From Ustilago trichophora (lineage: Eukaryota > Basidiomycota > Ustilaginomycetes > Ustilaginales > Ustilaginaceae): a stretch of 64,000 nucleotides of DNA. Both the position numbers and the translations under genes were made by a program. Under the pieces are notes generated by a model. That model was not told where the DNA came from, made no database searches, and saw nothing but the letters and a program-made list of their open reading frames with translations. Position 1 is the first letter of the stretch; each line of letters starts with the position of its first letter. Positions 20,929 through 32,123 of the stretch are shown here, in pieces. Location: NCBI GenBank assembly GCA_900323505.1, contig OOIN01000001.1:2108001-2172000 (forward strand), given 5' to 3'.

Positions 20929-21915
20929 ATGCCCGCCTGGTCAGCACACGGCAAACTCGGCTCCACTATCTCGGGCGCTGAAACTGCCGAAACCCCCATC
21001 TTGTGCGAATCATGTCTTGGCCCGAACCCCTACATTCGGATGACAAAGGACAGTCAAGGCAAGATTTGCAAAGTCTGTACGCGACCCTTCACCGTTTTCC
21101 GATGGAACCCTGGCGCGGGCTCTCGCTTCAAAAAGACCGAGATCTGTACCACCTGTGCCAAGGTCAAAAACGTTTGCCAGACGTGCATTCTGGATCTGCA
21201 ATATGGACTGCCGGTACAGGTGAGGGATGCTGCATTGGGGATAAAGAGTGGCGGGCCTACATCGGATAAGAACAGGGAGTACTTTGCGGAGACGATGGAC
21301 AGGCAGTTGGAAGGTCCGACCAGTGCGGTAGGTAGTTCAAGTAGGGCTGGGCAGGAGCTGTTGAGGAAGGCAGCCAGGAAAGAGGTTGATTATAAGAGGG
21401 ATAGGCCCCAGCAGTTCTGCTCGGCGTTTGCAAGGGGAAACTGTCCACGAGGGGAGAGCTGTCCTTACAAGCACGAACTGCCCTCAGAAGACGCTTTCAC
21501 ACCATCGACACCTACCACACAACCACCTGCAGCACCATCATCACCCGCAGTCAGAGCAGCAAGAATCACCTCCAAACCCTCTTCAGCAGGTGGCCTCCCC
21601 CCACCAAGCGATACATCCATCATCTCACTCTTCATCTCCTCCCTCCCCGAAAATGCCACCGAGACCTCGATCCGCGAATTCTTCGTCAGCCTCACGCCTC
21701 AACTCCAACCGGACCACATCAAGTCCATCACTCTGGTCACAGCGAGCAAGTGCGCATTTGTAAACTTTAGGACTCGTCAGCAGGCCGAGCTCGCAGCTGC
21801 CCAGTGCGAGACAAAGATGTTGATGGGCGAAAAGGAGGTCAGGCTAACTTGGGGTAGAAGTCGGCCTATTAAGAAAGATGCTGCATCTACGATAGCAGCT
21901 GGCAAGGCTGCGTAA
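20929..21915 (+). CDS. SLT11: Pre-mRNA splicing factor Slt11/Ecm2 (Cwf5, RBM22)
   Basis: A 328-residue spliceosome protein. The N-terminal half has paired CxxC zinc sites (CESCLGPNPYIRM, CKVCTRPFTVFRW, CTTCAKVKNVCQTC), diagnostic of the Ecm2/RBM22 family. A CCCH zinc finger (CSAFARGNCPRGESCPYKH, about 162-182) and an RNA recognition motif (about 230-310, with LFISSLPENAT and CAFVNFRTRQQAE) follow. In the NineTeen-related complex it contacts U6 snRNA and the intron near the active site. The linker between the finger and the RRM is Ser/Pro-rich. No intron is needed. The family call is secure. Confidence 0.94.
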   Translation: MPAWSAHGKLGSTISGAETAETPILCESCLGPNPYIRMTKDSQGKICKVCTRPFTVFRWNPGAGSRFKKTEICTTCAKVKNVCQTCILDLQYGLPVQVRDAALGIKSGGPTSDKNREYFAETMDRQLEGPTSAVGSSSRAGQELLRKAARKEVDYKRDRPQQFCSAFARGNCPRGESCPYKHELPSEDAFTPSTPTTQPPAAPSSPAVRAARITSKPSSAGGLPPPSDTSIISLFISSLPENATETSIREFFVSLTPQLQPDHIKSITLVTASKCAFVNFRTRQQAELAAAQCETKMLMGEKEVRLTWGRSRPIKKDAASTIAAGKAA

Positions 21916-22191
21916 ACCGCATGACATCGACATGCTCGATCACAACCGATTCTTCTCTGTACTTTTAGACATTCACCATTTATATCAATTGCAACATTGA
22001 AGGCTTTCGCTCAGCGTCCAAGTTCAAGTAACACGCCCTTCATCAACGCATCGACAAAAGATTGAAAGGTTCGATTGAAAACTGGTATCACACAACAATG
22101 CAATGCATGCAAAAAAAAGAAGGGAAAATCCACTACACTAACTGCTATAGGATACACTTTCATAATCTTAGTCCTTGAAACCCAACCATCA

Positions 22192-24972
22192 TCAAACCTG
22201 TACCGGTCGGTAGTAAACCGTGGTGACGTATTTTCTCTTATACCTTGTCGTAGTTCCTACCGCTAGTACGCCACCTTTGATGCTCGAAGCCGTAAGATGA
22301 TTGAGCACGACATGATTGGGTGCGGGGAGAATACTATTATCGTCAACAGTGTTGCCTGTGGTGCTGCCGTTGCTGGGGTTGGCCGGGGAGGAGTTGAGGA
22401 TGACTTTCTCCAGCTGCCGTGGCAGTGCAGGCGGTTGCGGGAGCGAGGCGGCTCCGTCGCTTGCGTGTTGCGAGTGCTTGGGTGCCTGTCCCCTTTCTTC
22501 TGCTTCACGCTGCGCTTCCTCGGCCTCTTGCGCTTCAATCAGCGAAGTTGGGATTTCAGAGGTCCATGTCTCCTCCTGGTCGTTTCCTTCGTCATCAAAC
22601 AGGTCATCGAGACGCATTGCCTCTGCCCTCCTCGCTTCTTCCACTAGATTCATGGTCGTCTTCTTGGACTCGATCTTTGAGTTGCGCTCGCTTCGGTTGT
22701 TGTCGGCGCCTGCGCCGGGCAAGTCTTCGCCAGGAGCACTGAGCGGTCCTGGATGGGCAGGCCCCACGTTGGGGATCTCAACGTAATTGACCAAGTTTCC
22801 ATCACCATCTGTGGCCGTCGGAAGATCGCGCGATACACGCCAACGGTCGTCTACGATGAACTTTAGACGATGGGTACCAGGAGGTAGATGGAGCACGCAG
22901 GTATGATCGCGCTTGGATTTGTGAAGAAGAATCTTGGATCTCCACTCGTTGGCAAACGTGCCCGTGACAAAGACTTCGCGACCGCCTGCTCGCCACGTCA
23001 AGACAATTGGCATCAGAGGAGGTTGATTTTGACCGGTTGGGGTCTGTGCGTGATGGGCATGATGGTCATTCTGATGGCCACCGCCAGGCTTGGCACTGAC
23101 GGGCGTGGACGGCTGGCTTGCGTTGCCTGCACTGCCGGTCACCGATGATGGACGCGGAGCTTCTGATGAGCGACCACGATCGTGCTGTGTGGAAGAAGAA
23201 GATGTCGTCACCTCCGTCAGCGGCGTGACGCCGGGGACAGATGCGCTTGGAGGAGCCGACGTCAGACCCGGTGGCAAGAGAGGCGTATTGTATCCGCTCT
23301 CGCCTCCGGTCTGCACTTCCACATGGGAGCGTTTGGCAGAAATGGGTTGGGACGGCGGTCCAGTCGAAGTGGACAAGCCGGCAACTGGTGACAAGGATCG
23401 GAGTCCGGTGGCGCCGCCCTTTCTCGTTGGTGTGAGAGCACGTGGACCGTAGCCGGAAGGTGTTGGAGTCGGCGTGCGGGATGCGCCAAGTGGAGCCCCG
23501 TCGCCAGCCTCGGTTCTGTGCGTTGTCCTTGACTCGCGCTCGTTGTCGTCGGTCTGGGCGCCTCCTTTATCGGCACCAGCTTCCAAATTCGGTTCAGACT
23601 GCTGCTGCGAAAGACTGTGAGGCAAGTCGGTAACATCAATGCCTGCAGCTCGTGCCTCCTCTATGCTGATTTCGTCCGGACCATTGTTGACTACACTGCT
23701 TTGTCTAGTTGGACCGAAGAAAGAGCGGTCGTCAATGGGCGAGCTGGCCTTGCTTGCGTCACCCGGCGGGATCACAACGTCCTCTGTGTTGAGCACCGCA
23801 GCGGCGGCACCTGCGCCTGCAACGACGTGAGATGGGCGCGTATCATCCGGAGGCGCCAAGAGTGAAGGGGACGGCGACCGTTGACGCTCGGAAGATGGAC
23901 GGTAACGGTCAGAGTGCTGCGAGTAGATACTGGTCGGCGGAGAGTTGGGTGAGACGTGGGAGCTCGGAATTGCTGTGGGAATCTTGAGATAGGACGGCAG
24001 TGCAGTGGGTGGACGCTGAGAACCCTCGGGCTCATCTCCACCGTCACCGAGATTCATTGGCTGCGACGAGAGCACGGGACTAGAACCGCCTACTGGTGGC
24101 GAAGCCGCAGCATTTGTGCCAACACTAGTTCCGACGTTGGGGAACATGCTTGCACCACCGACACCAAAAAGGGGATGACGAGTGGGTGCCCGAGAAGTAG
24201 CACCGGGCACTTGCTGGGGCTCAGAGCCTCTGAAAGTGGTGGCAGGGATGGCTTCAGCCTGGATGCCTGTGGATGAGACGCGCAGACCGCTCGAGACACC
24301 CACGGCGGCGTGATGGCTGGGAAGGCCTGCAGCGTAGTGGGCCTGAGTGGCTACTGAAGGACTCGGATGAGGTGAGACGTAGTTGCGAGGATCGAATCCA
24401 CCGGGTGATGCAGGCAAAGGAAGTCCTTCGGTGAGGCGGCGAGTGCGCGGGTTAGCTCGGATGGCAGTTTCTATGTCGGAGGCGCCTGTGGGATTAGAGA
24501 TCTCGTAACCTGCAAACTGATTGACCTGATCCTTGCTCAAGGGAGAAGATGCTGAGGAAGAGTGTGTCGCGACTGGCTCTCGGGCTTCCTTGACGGTTGC
24601 GGGCGCATCGCTGGCAATCATGGCGGCGGTCGCGGAGCCCCTCCTCTGCGCTTGGGTGGCTAGGAAGCCGGTGAGACTTCCACTGCGAGATCGATTGCGT
24701 TGCGGTGTGGAGGCACCATCGTGGCTACTAGCACGTCCAAAGAAGGAAGCGGTCCTACCCAGACGTGCGCCTGATGCGGGGCGGTCGGCAATCTGCCGCG
24801 CTGCGGCCGAAGGTGGGTTGACGCCGGCAGCGCTATTGTTTGACGTTGCTGGATGGCCATATCCAATCTGATTACTTTGATATCGCCTGATAGCGGGGTC
24901 AATGCTGGTGTCTGCGGATCCAGCGACCGAGACATCGCCTGCTTTAGCGGGGGTAGAGTTGGCGTTACCCAT
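22192..24972 (-). CDS. AMP-activated/Snf1 kinase beta subunit (Gal83/Sip2-like)
   Basis: A 926-residue scaffold of the Snf1/AMPK heterotrimer. The N-terminus MGNANSTPAK is a textbook N-myristoylation signal. A long Ser/Pro-rich disordered region covers about 20-640. A CBM48 glycogen-binding domain spans about 650-735 (VLTWRAGGREVFVTGTFANEW and LKFIVDDRW). The C-terminal ASC domain is at about 840-926, ending in YKRKYVTTVYYRPV, the standard last strand of beta subunits. The fungal and animal proteins are usually 270-450 residues, so this one is unusually long because of its N-terminal disorder. It targets the kinase to membranes and glycogen and links carbon supply to gene regulation. Confidence 0.92.
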   Translation of the reverse strand: MGNANSTPAKAGDVSVAGSADTSIDPAIRRYQSNQIGYGHPATSNNSAAGVNPPSAAARQIADRPASGARLGRTASFFGRASSHDGASTPQRNRSRSGSLTGFLATQAQRRGSATAAMIASDAPATVKEAREPVATHSSSASSPLSKDQVNQFAGYEISNPTGASDIETAIRANPRTRRLTEGLPLPASPGGFDPRNYVSPHPSPSVATQAHYAAGLPSHHAAVGVSSGLRVSSTGIQAEAIPATTFRGSEPQQVPGATSRAPTRHPLFGVGGASMFPNVGTSVGTNAAASPPVGGSSPVLSSQPMNLGDGGDEPEGSQRPPTALPSYLKIPTAIPSSHVSPNSPPTSIYSQHSDRYRPSSERQRSPSPSLLAPPDDTRPSHVVAGAGAAAAVLNTEDVVIPPGDASKASSPIDDRSFFGPTRQSSVVNNGPDEISIEEARAAGIDVTDLPHSLSQQQSEPNLEAGADKGGAQTDDNERESRTTHRTEAGDGAPLGASRTPTPTPSGYGPRALTPTRKGGATGLRSLSPVAGLSTSTGPPSQPISAKRSHVEVQTGGESGYNTPLLPPGLTSAPPSASVPGVTPLTEVTTSSSSTQHDRGRSSEAPRPSSVTGSAGNASQPSTPVSAKPGGGHQNDHHAHHAQTPTGQNQPPLMPIVLTWRAGGREVFVTGTFANEWRSKILLHKSKRDHTCVLHLPPGTHRLKFIVDDRWRVSRDLPTATDGDGNLVNYVEIPNVGPAHPGPLSAPGEDLPGAGADNNRSERNSKIESKKTTMNLVEEARRAEAMRLDDLFDDEGNDQEETWTSEIPTSLIEAQEAEEAQREAEERGQAPKHSQHASDGAASLPQPPALPRQLEKVILNSSPANPSNGSTTGNTVDDNSILPAPNHVVLNHLTASSIKGGVLAVGTTTRYKRKYVTTVYYRPVQV

Positions 24973-26085
24973 GGTAGCTGAGCAGCATGCAACCTGGCTG
25001 CTGAACCCTTATAGCCGTGAAGATCGGAGAGTATTGGCGTTGACGAGGGGTGCGGTCGCGGTCTCGGACTCGTACACGAGCACGATCAGAGTTCTGACTT
25101 GTTGATGAGCGACTTTTGAAAAGAGTCGACAAAAGTAGAGCGTATGACGAGTCGGGGAGGATGCGAGGAGGTGCAACAAGAGAGGTGTGATCGTGAAAGA
25201 GCCTTTACGGGTTCATGCCGGTAGTATGGTGGAGAGAGCTGTGTACAGATCGGACAGCTACTGCAAAGGAGGATATGTGGGCGAGAGTTGCTGAATGCGG
25301 ACAAGTTTGGACCATCAAGACTGGTAAAGGATGGCTAGGATTTGCTCATGGATGAACGGAGCGGGTGAAGACGAGGAAGATGAGATTGTCGTAAAGATGC
25401 TGGGAGAGGGTTGTGTGCGATCCTCGACGTGACACAAAGAGCTTGCTGAGGGGCGATGGGTGGCGTAAAAGAGGCAGAGTCGTAGCGAGGATACGCAGAT
25501 AAGGTTGTGAGAGGGACAAGGCTCGAAGGCTCGAGGAACGACGAGTAGGTTATGATATCGACGATCCCCGCACGGACTGGCCAAAAGCAACGGCGATGTT
25601 CGAAATCGCAATCTTGGATTCGCGCTGCAGCACCAAGCAAAGCAGTGGAAAATCACAAACATGTGGAAATGTGCCTACATCCACCCACATCTTTCAAATT
25701 TCCAGCTGCTCACCACTTTGTCCTTCATTGCTAAGTCACTGGGCACCATCCTCAACCTTCCTTCAGCAATGTCGTACCACTTTCTTTTGCTCATACTAGT
25801 TTCAGACAATGTTGCGATCTGCTTGCTGCGTTGATGCCAGCTTTGTTTTTGTTGCAGAGAGATGCTGTTTGGCAGAGCCTTTTTTGCCCCTACTTTCCGA
25901 GTTTCGGATGGTGAGTCAGATTGTGCTTATTTCTGCGTCATTCGACGCCACGGACAGCGTTGGGCTTCTCCATGCTCTTTGTCAAGGAAGGTGCGAGATA
26001 AGTATAAGTACCTGATAGGCAAGTCATTGGAGCGGACACACCTTCAGCTATCACCTCTCTTCACTCCAGTAATCAGCTCCCCGCC
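24973..26085. other. Divergent intergenic region
   Basis: About 1.1 kb between the AMPK beta gene and the small hydrophilic protein gene. No supported gene. A CCCCT stress-element-like word at about 25887 and an A/T-rich GATAAGTATAAGTA word near 26000 lie upstream of the small gene. Confidence 0.45.
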
Positions 26086-26408
26086 ATGTCTTCCGCCGAC
26101 CACACAGCAGCAGAAAAGGCGGCAGGCCAGCTTCAGCAGAACAAGGCCGAACTTCACGGCTCGGACGACCTCAAGCAAGCTGCCAACACCAACATCCAAC
26201 AGGCCAAGGGCAAAGAGGATGCTCACAAGGGTACCGGACAGTGGGGGTAAGTTCACACGTTTCTGTCGGCAACGTTGTTCGTTCGGTTCGCTGACATCCT
26301 CGCTCATCGTTGCTCGAACGCGCCTTTAATCGCTCGATCAGTTTTGCTCCCGTCGCCGGCGCAAAAGATCACGTCAAGGACCAACTCTCTGACCGCAAGG
26401 AAGTTTGA
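26086..26408 (+). CDS. Small hydrophilic protein, two exons
   Basis: Exon 1 is 26086-26246 and exon 2 is 26342-26408; the 95-nt intron (GTAAGT to TCAG) is phase 2 and both exons stay open, giving 75 residues. The protein is very polar, rich in Lys, Gln, Asp, Ala and His, with one weakly apolar patch (GFAPVAGAKDHVKDQL). Its composition and the word QAKGKEDAHKG recall CsbD-like or LEA-like stress proteins, but similarity is weak and I make no family claim. The stress-element-like word upstream fits a stress role; that is inference. Confidence 0.7.
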
Positions 26409-26678
26409 TTCGCCATAATTGCATCCCCTCAATAAAGCCATGATTCCAGTGACGTCCCATTCTGTCGTGCGATGTGCTGCAGAGCTGCTTGAGTCCGGCA
26501 AAACTGAGCCTTGTGTGGGGTCATTCATGTCTCCTTTCGGTCACTCCCGAAATGCGCGTGGTGATGCTGTGTGCGATGCAGAGCGAATCAAGTACAGGTG
26601 TTGAGGCGGTGTATGCGGGCAGGCGCAGGAAAGATACAAATACAAGGGAAAGATAGACGGTCGAGTCGGCGAGTGTTT

Positions 26679-27878
26679 TCAAGCATCGACATCCATGCTC
26701 GGAAGCGCCTCTTCGCCCAGCTCATCAGCGAGAGGAGCTGCACCGATGCCTTCGCAAGCAGCACGAAGACCGCGCGTCCAAACTTGACGTTCCCAATCGA
26801 ATCCACCAGCACGATAGCGCGCAATCTGCTCCTTGGTCACCCATGTCGGTTTCAGCCAAGGATCTTCGTATCCCGCTGCCCCTTTGACGCCTTCCAGACC
26901 ACCCAATGCTGTTGGCGCTTTGCGCACGTCAAACAGCGCACTTGCGTCGTCTAGATACGCCAAAGGCCCCTCAAAGTCGAGGATCATGTCTAGACTCCAA
27001 GGCCTTCGGTCCGCAGTGTCGGCTCCGGCGCCGTTCGCTGAGGCCTGAGCTGCTTCCTTCTCACGCCTTCTTGCTTCGAGCTCTTGGATTCTTTGGCGCT
27101 CTTCGCGCTCTTTTCGTCGCTGGCGCTGCTTCTCCAAGATCTCGTCGGGGTCAGCACCCTGTTCCAACTCACGCATCATCTCTAGCCGTTCTTTCTCGCG
27201 CTCCTCGCGCTCCAGCTCTTCCTCTTGGCGAAGTCGATCAGCACGTGCCTTCTTTGCCAGCTTCTCCTCCTCGTCCACTCGCGCTTGACGGTCTGATTCT
27301 TGTTGTGAAATGTGTGCCGAGCTGGCGATAGCCGATCGATGTGCTGCTTGATATTGCTCAAGTTTGGCGTTTGTTCTTGGCAGGTCAATCTCGTGAATCA
27401 GGTTGAACGTGATTTCCTCCACCTCTTCCAAGTAGTCGTTGTACGCTTCGAGGTCGACGAAGTCCTCTTCTCGACGGTTGAAGAGCTTGGCCACCGTACG
27501 TCGAACGGCAACTTCCCTCTCTACACCAAGGTCCTGGAAAGTCTGCGCTGTGAATTGGTTCTTGGAGACCTTTTTGCCGCACTCTGGGCAGGGGGCGGGT
27601 CCAAGCGAGAAGATGCGGTCGATGCAGGACTCGCACATCTTGTGGTAGCATGGGCTGACTAGCAGGCGCAATCGAGGGTTGAGATAGCGGTCCGTCTTGC
27701 ATTGTGGGCACTTGTCGTCGGATGACGAAAATTCTTCGATGCGGCGAGACTTGTCAAAGATGGCTCGAGGGCCAGAAGCGGCAGGAGCGTTAGGTCGAGA
27801 TGGACCGCCAGGTCTGTTGGGCGTGTTGGACCCGGAAGGACGGCCAGAGCCGGTTCCTGTTCTCCGCATGGCCGACAT
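26679..27878 (-). CDS. TFB3: TFIIH/CAK subunit Tfb3 (MAT1)
   Basis: A 399-residue protein. A C3HC4 RING finger near residues 54-105 (KCPQCKTDRYLNPRL, then CYHKMCESCIDRIF and CPECGKKV) is followed by the MAT1 helical region with LEAYNDYLEEVEEITFNL, a coiled coil rich in Glu/Arg (about 180-290), and a C-terminal segment. MAT1 bridges core TFIIH and the Cdk7-cyclin H kinase module in transcription and DNA repair. The frame continues about 62 codons upstream, but that part is low-complexity and unlike MAT1, so I place the start at ATG 27878 (MSAMRRTG). Confidence 0.93.
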   Translation of the reverse strand: MSAMRRTGTGSGRPSGSNTPNRPGGPSRPNAPAASGPRAIFDKSRRIEEFSSSDDKCPQCKTDRYLNPRLRLLVSPCYHKMCESCIDRIFSLGPAPCPECGKKVSKNQFTAQTFQDLGVEREVAVRRTVAKLFNRREEDFVDLEAYNDYLEEVEEITFNLIHEIDLPRTNAKLEQYQAAHRSAIASSAHISQQESDRQARVDEEEKLAKKARADRLRQEEELEREEREKERLEMMRELEQGADPDEILEKQRQRRKEREERQRIQELEARRREKEAAQASANGAGADTADRRPWSLDMILDFEGPLAYLDDASALFDVRKAPTALGGLEGVKGAAGYEDPWLKPTWVTKEQIARYRAGGFDWERQVWTRGLRAACEGIGAAPLADELGEEALPSMDVDA

Positions 27879-30800
27879 CTTCCAACAAAGCTCCAAAGAT
27901 GGTTCGAGTCTGATCCCAGGGCTCAATCGAGACCTTGTGTTTGATGCGGTTGCGAGAGGGGATGCTTGTGTTGCTATCGTGTGTGCGTGTGTGTGTGAAC
28001 GCTGCCTAGCAGCGTGGAATGGGGTGTGGAGGTTTCGAGCGCTGTCAGGTTGGGCGATACGCACGGCTTGGGAGGCACAGCTCAGCCTGATTCTCAGTCA
28101 GTCACGTGCCTAGGCCAGTACTTTTTTGTTTTCTTCTTCTCTTTTTTCTTCTCGCTTTTGTTTTCGAGGAGAGAGCAACACCTTGTGACCTTTTCCTCCC
28201 GACCACAACCTTCTTCACATCATTGTCATCGTCCACTCCACGATGGGATCCCACTTCAGCCCTCTTTAGCCCTGTGCAGCGTGACAAGCTGTCTGTGCCT
28301 GCTCTGGTACCACGACGCATGTGCTTCGTCGCGCCGATTCTGCTGCCATCCCCACCTCTCGGATCTCCCCCAAGTTCAACGTCTCTGCTTCATCTCTGCC
28401 TCGCTCCCCACCTGAGTCTTTCCACTTTCCTTCTCCCTTCCCATCTATTCTCCTTCCCCTGCAACCGCAATCTCGGTGACGCATCCCTCACCTCTTCTCG
28501 AGCGTGAGGCCCGGCAAGTCTCGCTACAAAATCTGTCATTGTAGCTCTATTCTACTTTGAGGCTCTTCGTGAGCTTCGGTGGTCGGGGCTACGAGACAGT
28601 TCAGAGGCTTTGTCGGGTGAGGATGTGATCCACACACGAGGCTTTTTTTGCGGAAGATTGATTTCTTCGGGCCTTTAAAACCATCGTCAGGAGGCGCCCT
28701 CGAAAAGAGCGTCGCTGCCCATGATTTGGGGATGACCGACTGTCCCGACATTCCTAGCTTGATGCTTTTCGCTTTTCTCTTTCCTTGTCTTTTCGCTCGG
28801 AACGAGAAGACTGGCCCTTGGTGTTTTCCTTGCCGGTTCATGTTGCCGCTGTGCATACGGGCGCGCGCAACATGACCACATTTGCAATGTAAGTGAAGAT
28901 TGCAATACCGACAGCTCATCGGAACCTTGCTGGAATGTGAAAAAGATGAGAAACAACCCCAATTCACAGGAAGCAACGGCTTACCCTCTCGAATCTCGTT
29001 ACAACGAGGTTTGAAGTGCAGCACGAGGCATATGTCAAGCAGATCAGTCGGCTTCGAAAGCCAAGACTGAGGCTGCCATCGAGTAAAAGGCAATGCTGAA
29101 CACATCCATGTAGCTTCGTAGAGGTGTCCAGCTATGAGCGAAGTCAACTCAATCCTCCAAGACACTATGACTGACCACATCCAAATGTTACACCGTTGGC
29201 CTGCAACAGCAAATCACTCGAGGAAGGGTCTGCTTGCGGCCCTCGCAAACAGCAAGCTTTCCTCACCACTAAGAAGGACTCTGAAAAGATAAGGAAGCAC
29301 GTTGCTTCGGTTTACTAGACTCGTTCGAGATGCAACATGCCCCTCTCTAAAGATTCAATACTGTAGCTTTGAGCATATCACAACAATTGACAAGAGGCGC
29401 TCAGAGTATGTTTCAGGGACATTGTATGTACGCCAGGTCCCCTTTCTATCGGGGGCCGAAGAACTTGTCGCCTTTCTTGGCAAATCGAAAAAGAAATGAT
29501 TTGGCCTTTTTTTTTTTTTTTTTTTTTTTTTGTCTTTCCCGTGGGGGACGACGAGGCTAGAGTCAGTTTTTCGCGCTGCACGTCTGCATGCACACAAAGC
29601 AGCCCGCTGCACACTTTTTCCATCTGAAACCAGTAAATTTGAGCAGGCAGCAGTCACAGTTTATCCATCCTTGCTCCCCCATGCTGCACAACCCCGCATT
29701 GCGAAGTTTTGCTCTCGCATCTACTGTACGAGGAGCAGCATCTGATTTGCCTCACTCCAGCGTCCTTATCTCAAGAGTTTGTCCTTCAGCCAGCTCGTTC
29801 GGAGAAACTGCCTTCCGCCATAGTCTGAGGAACGTTGATGATTGGACGTCCTTTTGCGATGCTCCCCACTTTGTCCCTTCGCCAAGAAACAACGGGTCGA
29901 CAGTGGCTTTTTCTCATTCGTGCCCACGTCTTTGCGCTTCAAACTGACAGGATTGGCTGGAAAGATGGCTTGAAGACCGGCAACCTTGATACGCAGACGC
30001 CATCGCAATCCATTCGATTGTAGTTCCCACAGAAGGCTTGGTCCAGCTACATCGAGGTGTCGCAAGAACGAACCGTGCAATTCAATGGATCGCCATCGCG
30101 GCCCAAGCCTGTCGCTTTGTGCTTATTCTTGGATAGCCGGAGCCGGAAACGGAAACGGAAACGGAAGAGGAAGAAGCAGAGAGGAAGGGGCGGCGGCGGC
30201 GGCTTTCGAATGTGTGATGCGCCATAGCCTTGGGCGGGGTTTGAGTACGATGAAACCAGCCAGAACTCTGGGCGGAGATTGGATGTGTTGCCGTGTGCCG
30301 TTGCTGATACCGCTGCTTTGCCTTGGCGTCGTCACGAACGGCTCACGTACGCATGCAAGCTGCTGACTCACTGCGCAACGCGATCACAAGAGCAGAGGCG
30401 ACGGCAGGCTCACGATTACCCCGCAAAAAGAAGAAGAAAAGGCTGTATGATCACGAGGCGGCACAGCGGACGAGGGGCGGCTAGCCAAAGGGGGGAAACA
30501 GATAGAAAGCCAGACCGCGCGGTACAGTACAGACTTTGCAGAAGGACGACGTCAAGCACAGCTGACCTTGCCGTTAGTAAAAAGTGCACAAGCGATAGAA
30601 TTGTTGGGGTAGCTCAAAGGGGCCGTGTTTGCTGTTGCTGAACGAAAAACACGCGGAAGGCTTTCCCCGGAAATTCGCCAATTTGAGAAGCAAGGGGGTT
30701 GGTTGTGCCATCAAGCTAGCTTGGACCGCAGACAGAAAGCCCTTGCAGCGTCAGCGTTTGCCAAGTGCTCAGGGCGAGGTGTCAATTCCAGCACAATGCC

Positions 30801-31050
30801 CAACCCAATTAGCTAGTGATCCGCCTCGGATGCTTCAACATGGGGAGGATAGCTTCGCCAATTGGTTAGAATGAAAGGCGAGGATAAGAGGAGGATCAAA
30901 TTCGAACTTATGCTGCTGCTGCTGCCAATTGACTCTGCAGCGGGCGGCAAGCTCGCAGAGGACTCGGAAAGGGAGCAAGCGAGATCTCAGATGCGTTGAA
31001 GCGAGGCGGCTGTTTCTTTGTCTCGCGCTATCCAATCTCGAGATTGACTG
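27879..31050. other. Gene-poor region, left part
   Basis: About 3.2 kb without a gene I can support. It includes the TFB3 promoter and a pyrimidine-rich segment (28120-28500), a poly-T run at 29507-29531, a short GGAAAC repeat at about 30145-30165, and several open frames under 215 codons with no recognisable content. The longest (28536-29180, minus strand) begins with ATG but shows no domain. Confidence 0.5.
29507..29531. repeat. Poly-T tract
   Basis: About 25 consecutive T in intergenic DNA. Confidence 0.85.
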
Positions 31051-31052
31051 TA

Positions 31053-31086
31053 CAGTACGTGTCCAAAAGTGTGTGAACGGGTCTAA
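31053..31086 (+). repeat. Left terminal inverted repeat
   Basis: A 34-bp repeat, identical in inverse orientation to 32090-32123. Confidence 0.93.
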
Positions 31087-32089
31087 TTAAATTCTATTTT
31101 TCACCATACCTCAAAATTGTGGGGAACAGCTTGAGTGGACTCAACACCCATCATATCACTACTAAACCCGCTGTCAGACTCAAGGATGTTGTGGACAGGC
31201 ATCCAATGAAACATTCCATGTACTTGCTTGCTGTACAGGGGTATTCTGACAGCACAGAATGGGGTGTGAAGCTGAATCTTCTTGTCCAGCCACCGTGCCT
31301 TCCTCAAACACTACCCATGAGCTTGGACATGGCCTCAGGCTTGTTGTGAAGCATGCTTTGGGCTTCTCTGCAGCTTTTTAAGGATGTTGGAACCACAGTC
31401 TTATCCTGGCATGCTTCACAAGTTGATTCATAAGCTCAACCTAAGTACAGAGACATCGGAAGCAAGGTGAAGGTTCAAACAACCAAACCATCTTTGAAGC
31501 TGTTTTTGTGTCACCAGCTTCCAGGAATCCCTGTCCAGCCATATGGTCTCTGTGAATGGATATAAGCTCATGGTAGCTACCTTGGAAGGTGGTTGTTTGC
31601 ACAATGCAATTGCTTCATCGAGATGACCACTTGCAAAGCCAGAATTGAAGCCAAAGCACAGGAGGCCTGATCAGGATCAACAATCTTTCTCAGTATCCAT
31701 ATGCTGCCGTTGGTTTGAAAGACCCTAGCACCGGGCAATGCTGCACAGGTCCTGAATGACTTATCTGCACACCAACTGGATCACATTGGCAAGCTGTCTG
31801 TGGGCTTAGCTGACCAGATCAACTCATATATTACTGCCTGGGCAGCCATGGAGCTGTGGGGGGTGAATTCAGCCTGCCTCAAACACGGTTGATGAAGTGA
31901 TGTCAGACAACTGGCCCAAATCACCTCTTTACTCTTGCAATCTGCCATTATGACTCCATGGTAGGCTGAACAGCCTGTCTGACATTGCCTGTACCAAGTT
32001 ATAGATGTGTTGAGTAACACCTTTGCGGTCAGAATGGACCAAAATTGATGGTGTACAAGCCTGAAAAAATTAGAAAATAATTCAACAAT

Positions 32090-32123
32090 TTAGACCCGTT
32101 CACACACTTTTGGACACGTACTG
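32090..32123 (-). repeat. Right terminal inverted repeat
   Basis: A 34-bp repeat, identical in inverse orientation to 31053-31086. Confidence 0.93.

Larger units (their letters stand above)
31053..32123. mobile_element. Tc1/mariner-like DNA transposon remnant
   Basis: A 1,071-bp segment bounded by perfect 34-bp terminal inverted repeats (31053-31086 and 32090-32123). Both ends begin CAGTACGTGTCCAAAAGTGT when read inward, and each end is flanked by TA (31051-31052 and 32124-32125), the target duplication of Tc1/mariner elements. The interior is more AT-rich than its surroundings and has no frame above 80 codons, so it cannot encode a transposase. It is either a decayed copy or a non-autonomous derivative. 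A secondary inverted word (GTGAAGCATGC) occurs inside at about 31347 and 31410. Confidence 0.87.

Noticed and set aside
28536..29180. 214-codon minus-strand frame beginning with ATG
   Set aside because: No recognisable domain, composition or signal, and no splice or promoter context; not strong enough to call as a gene.
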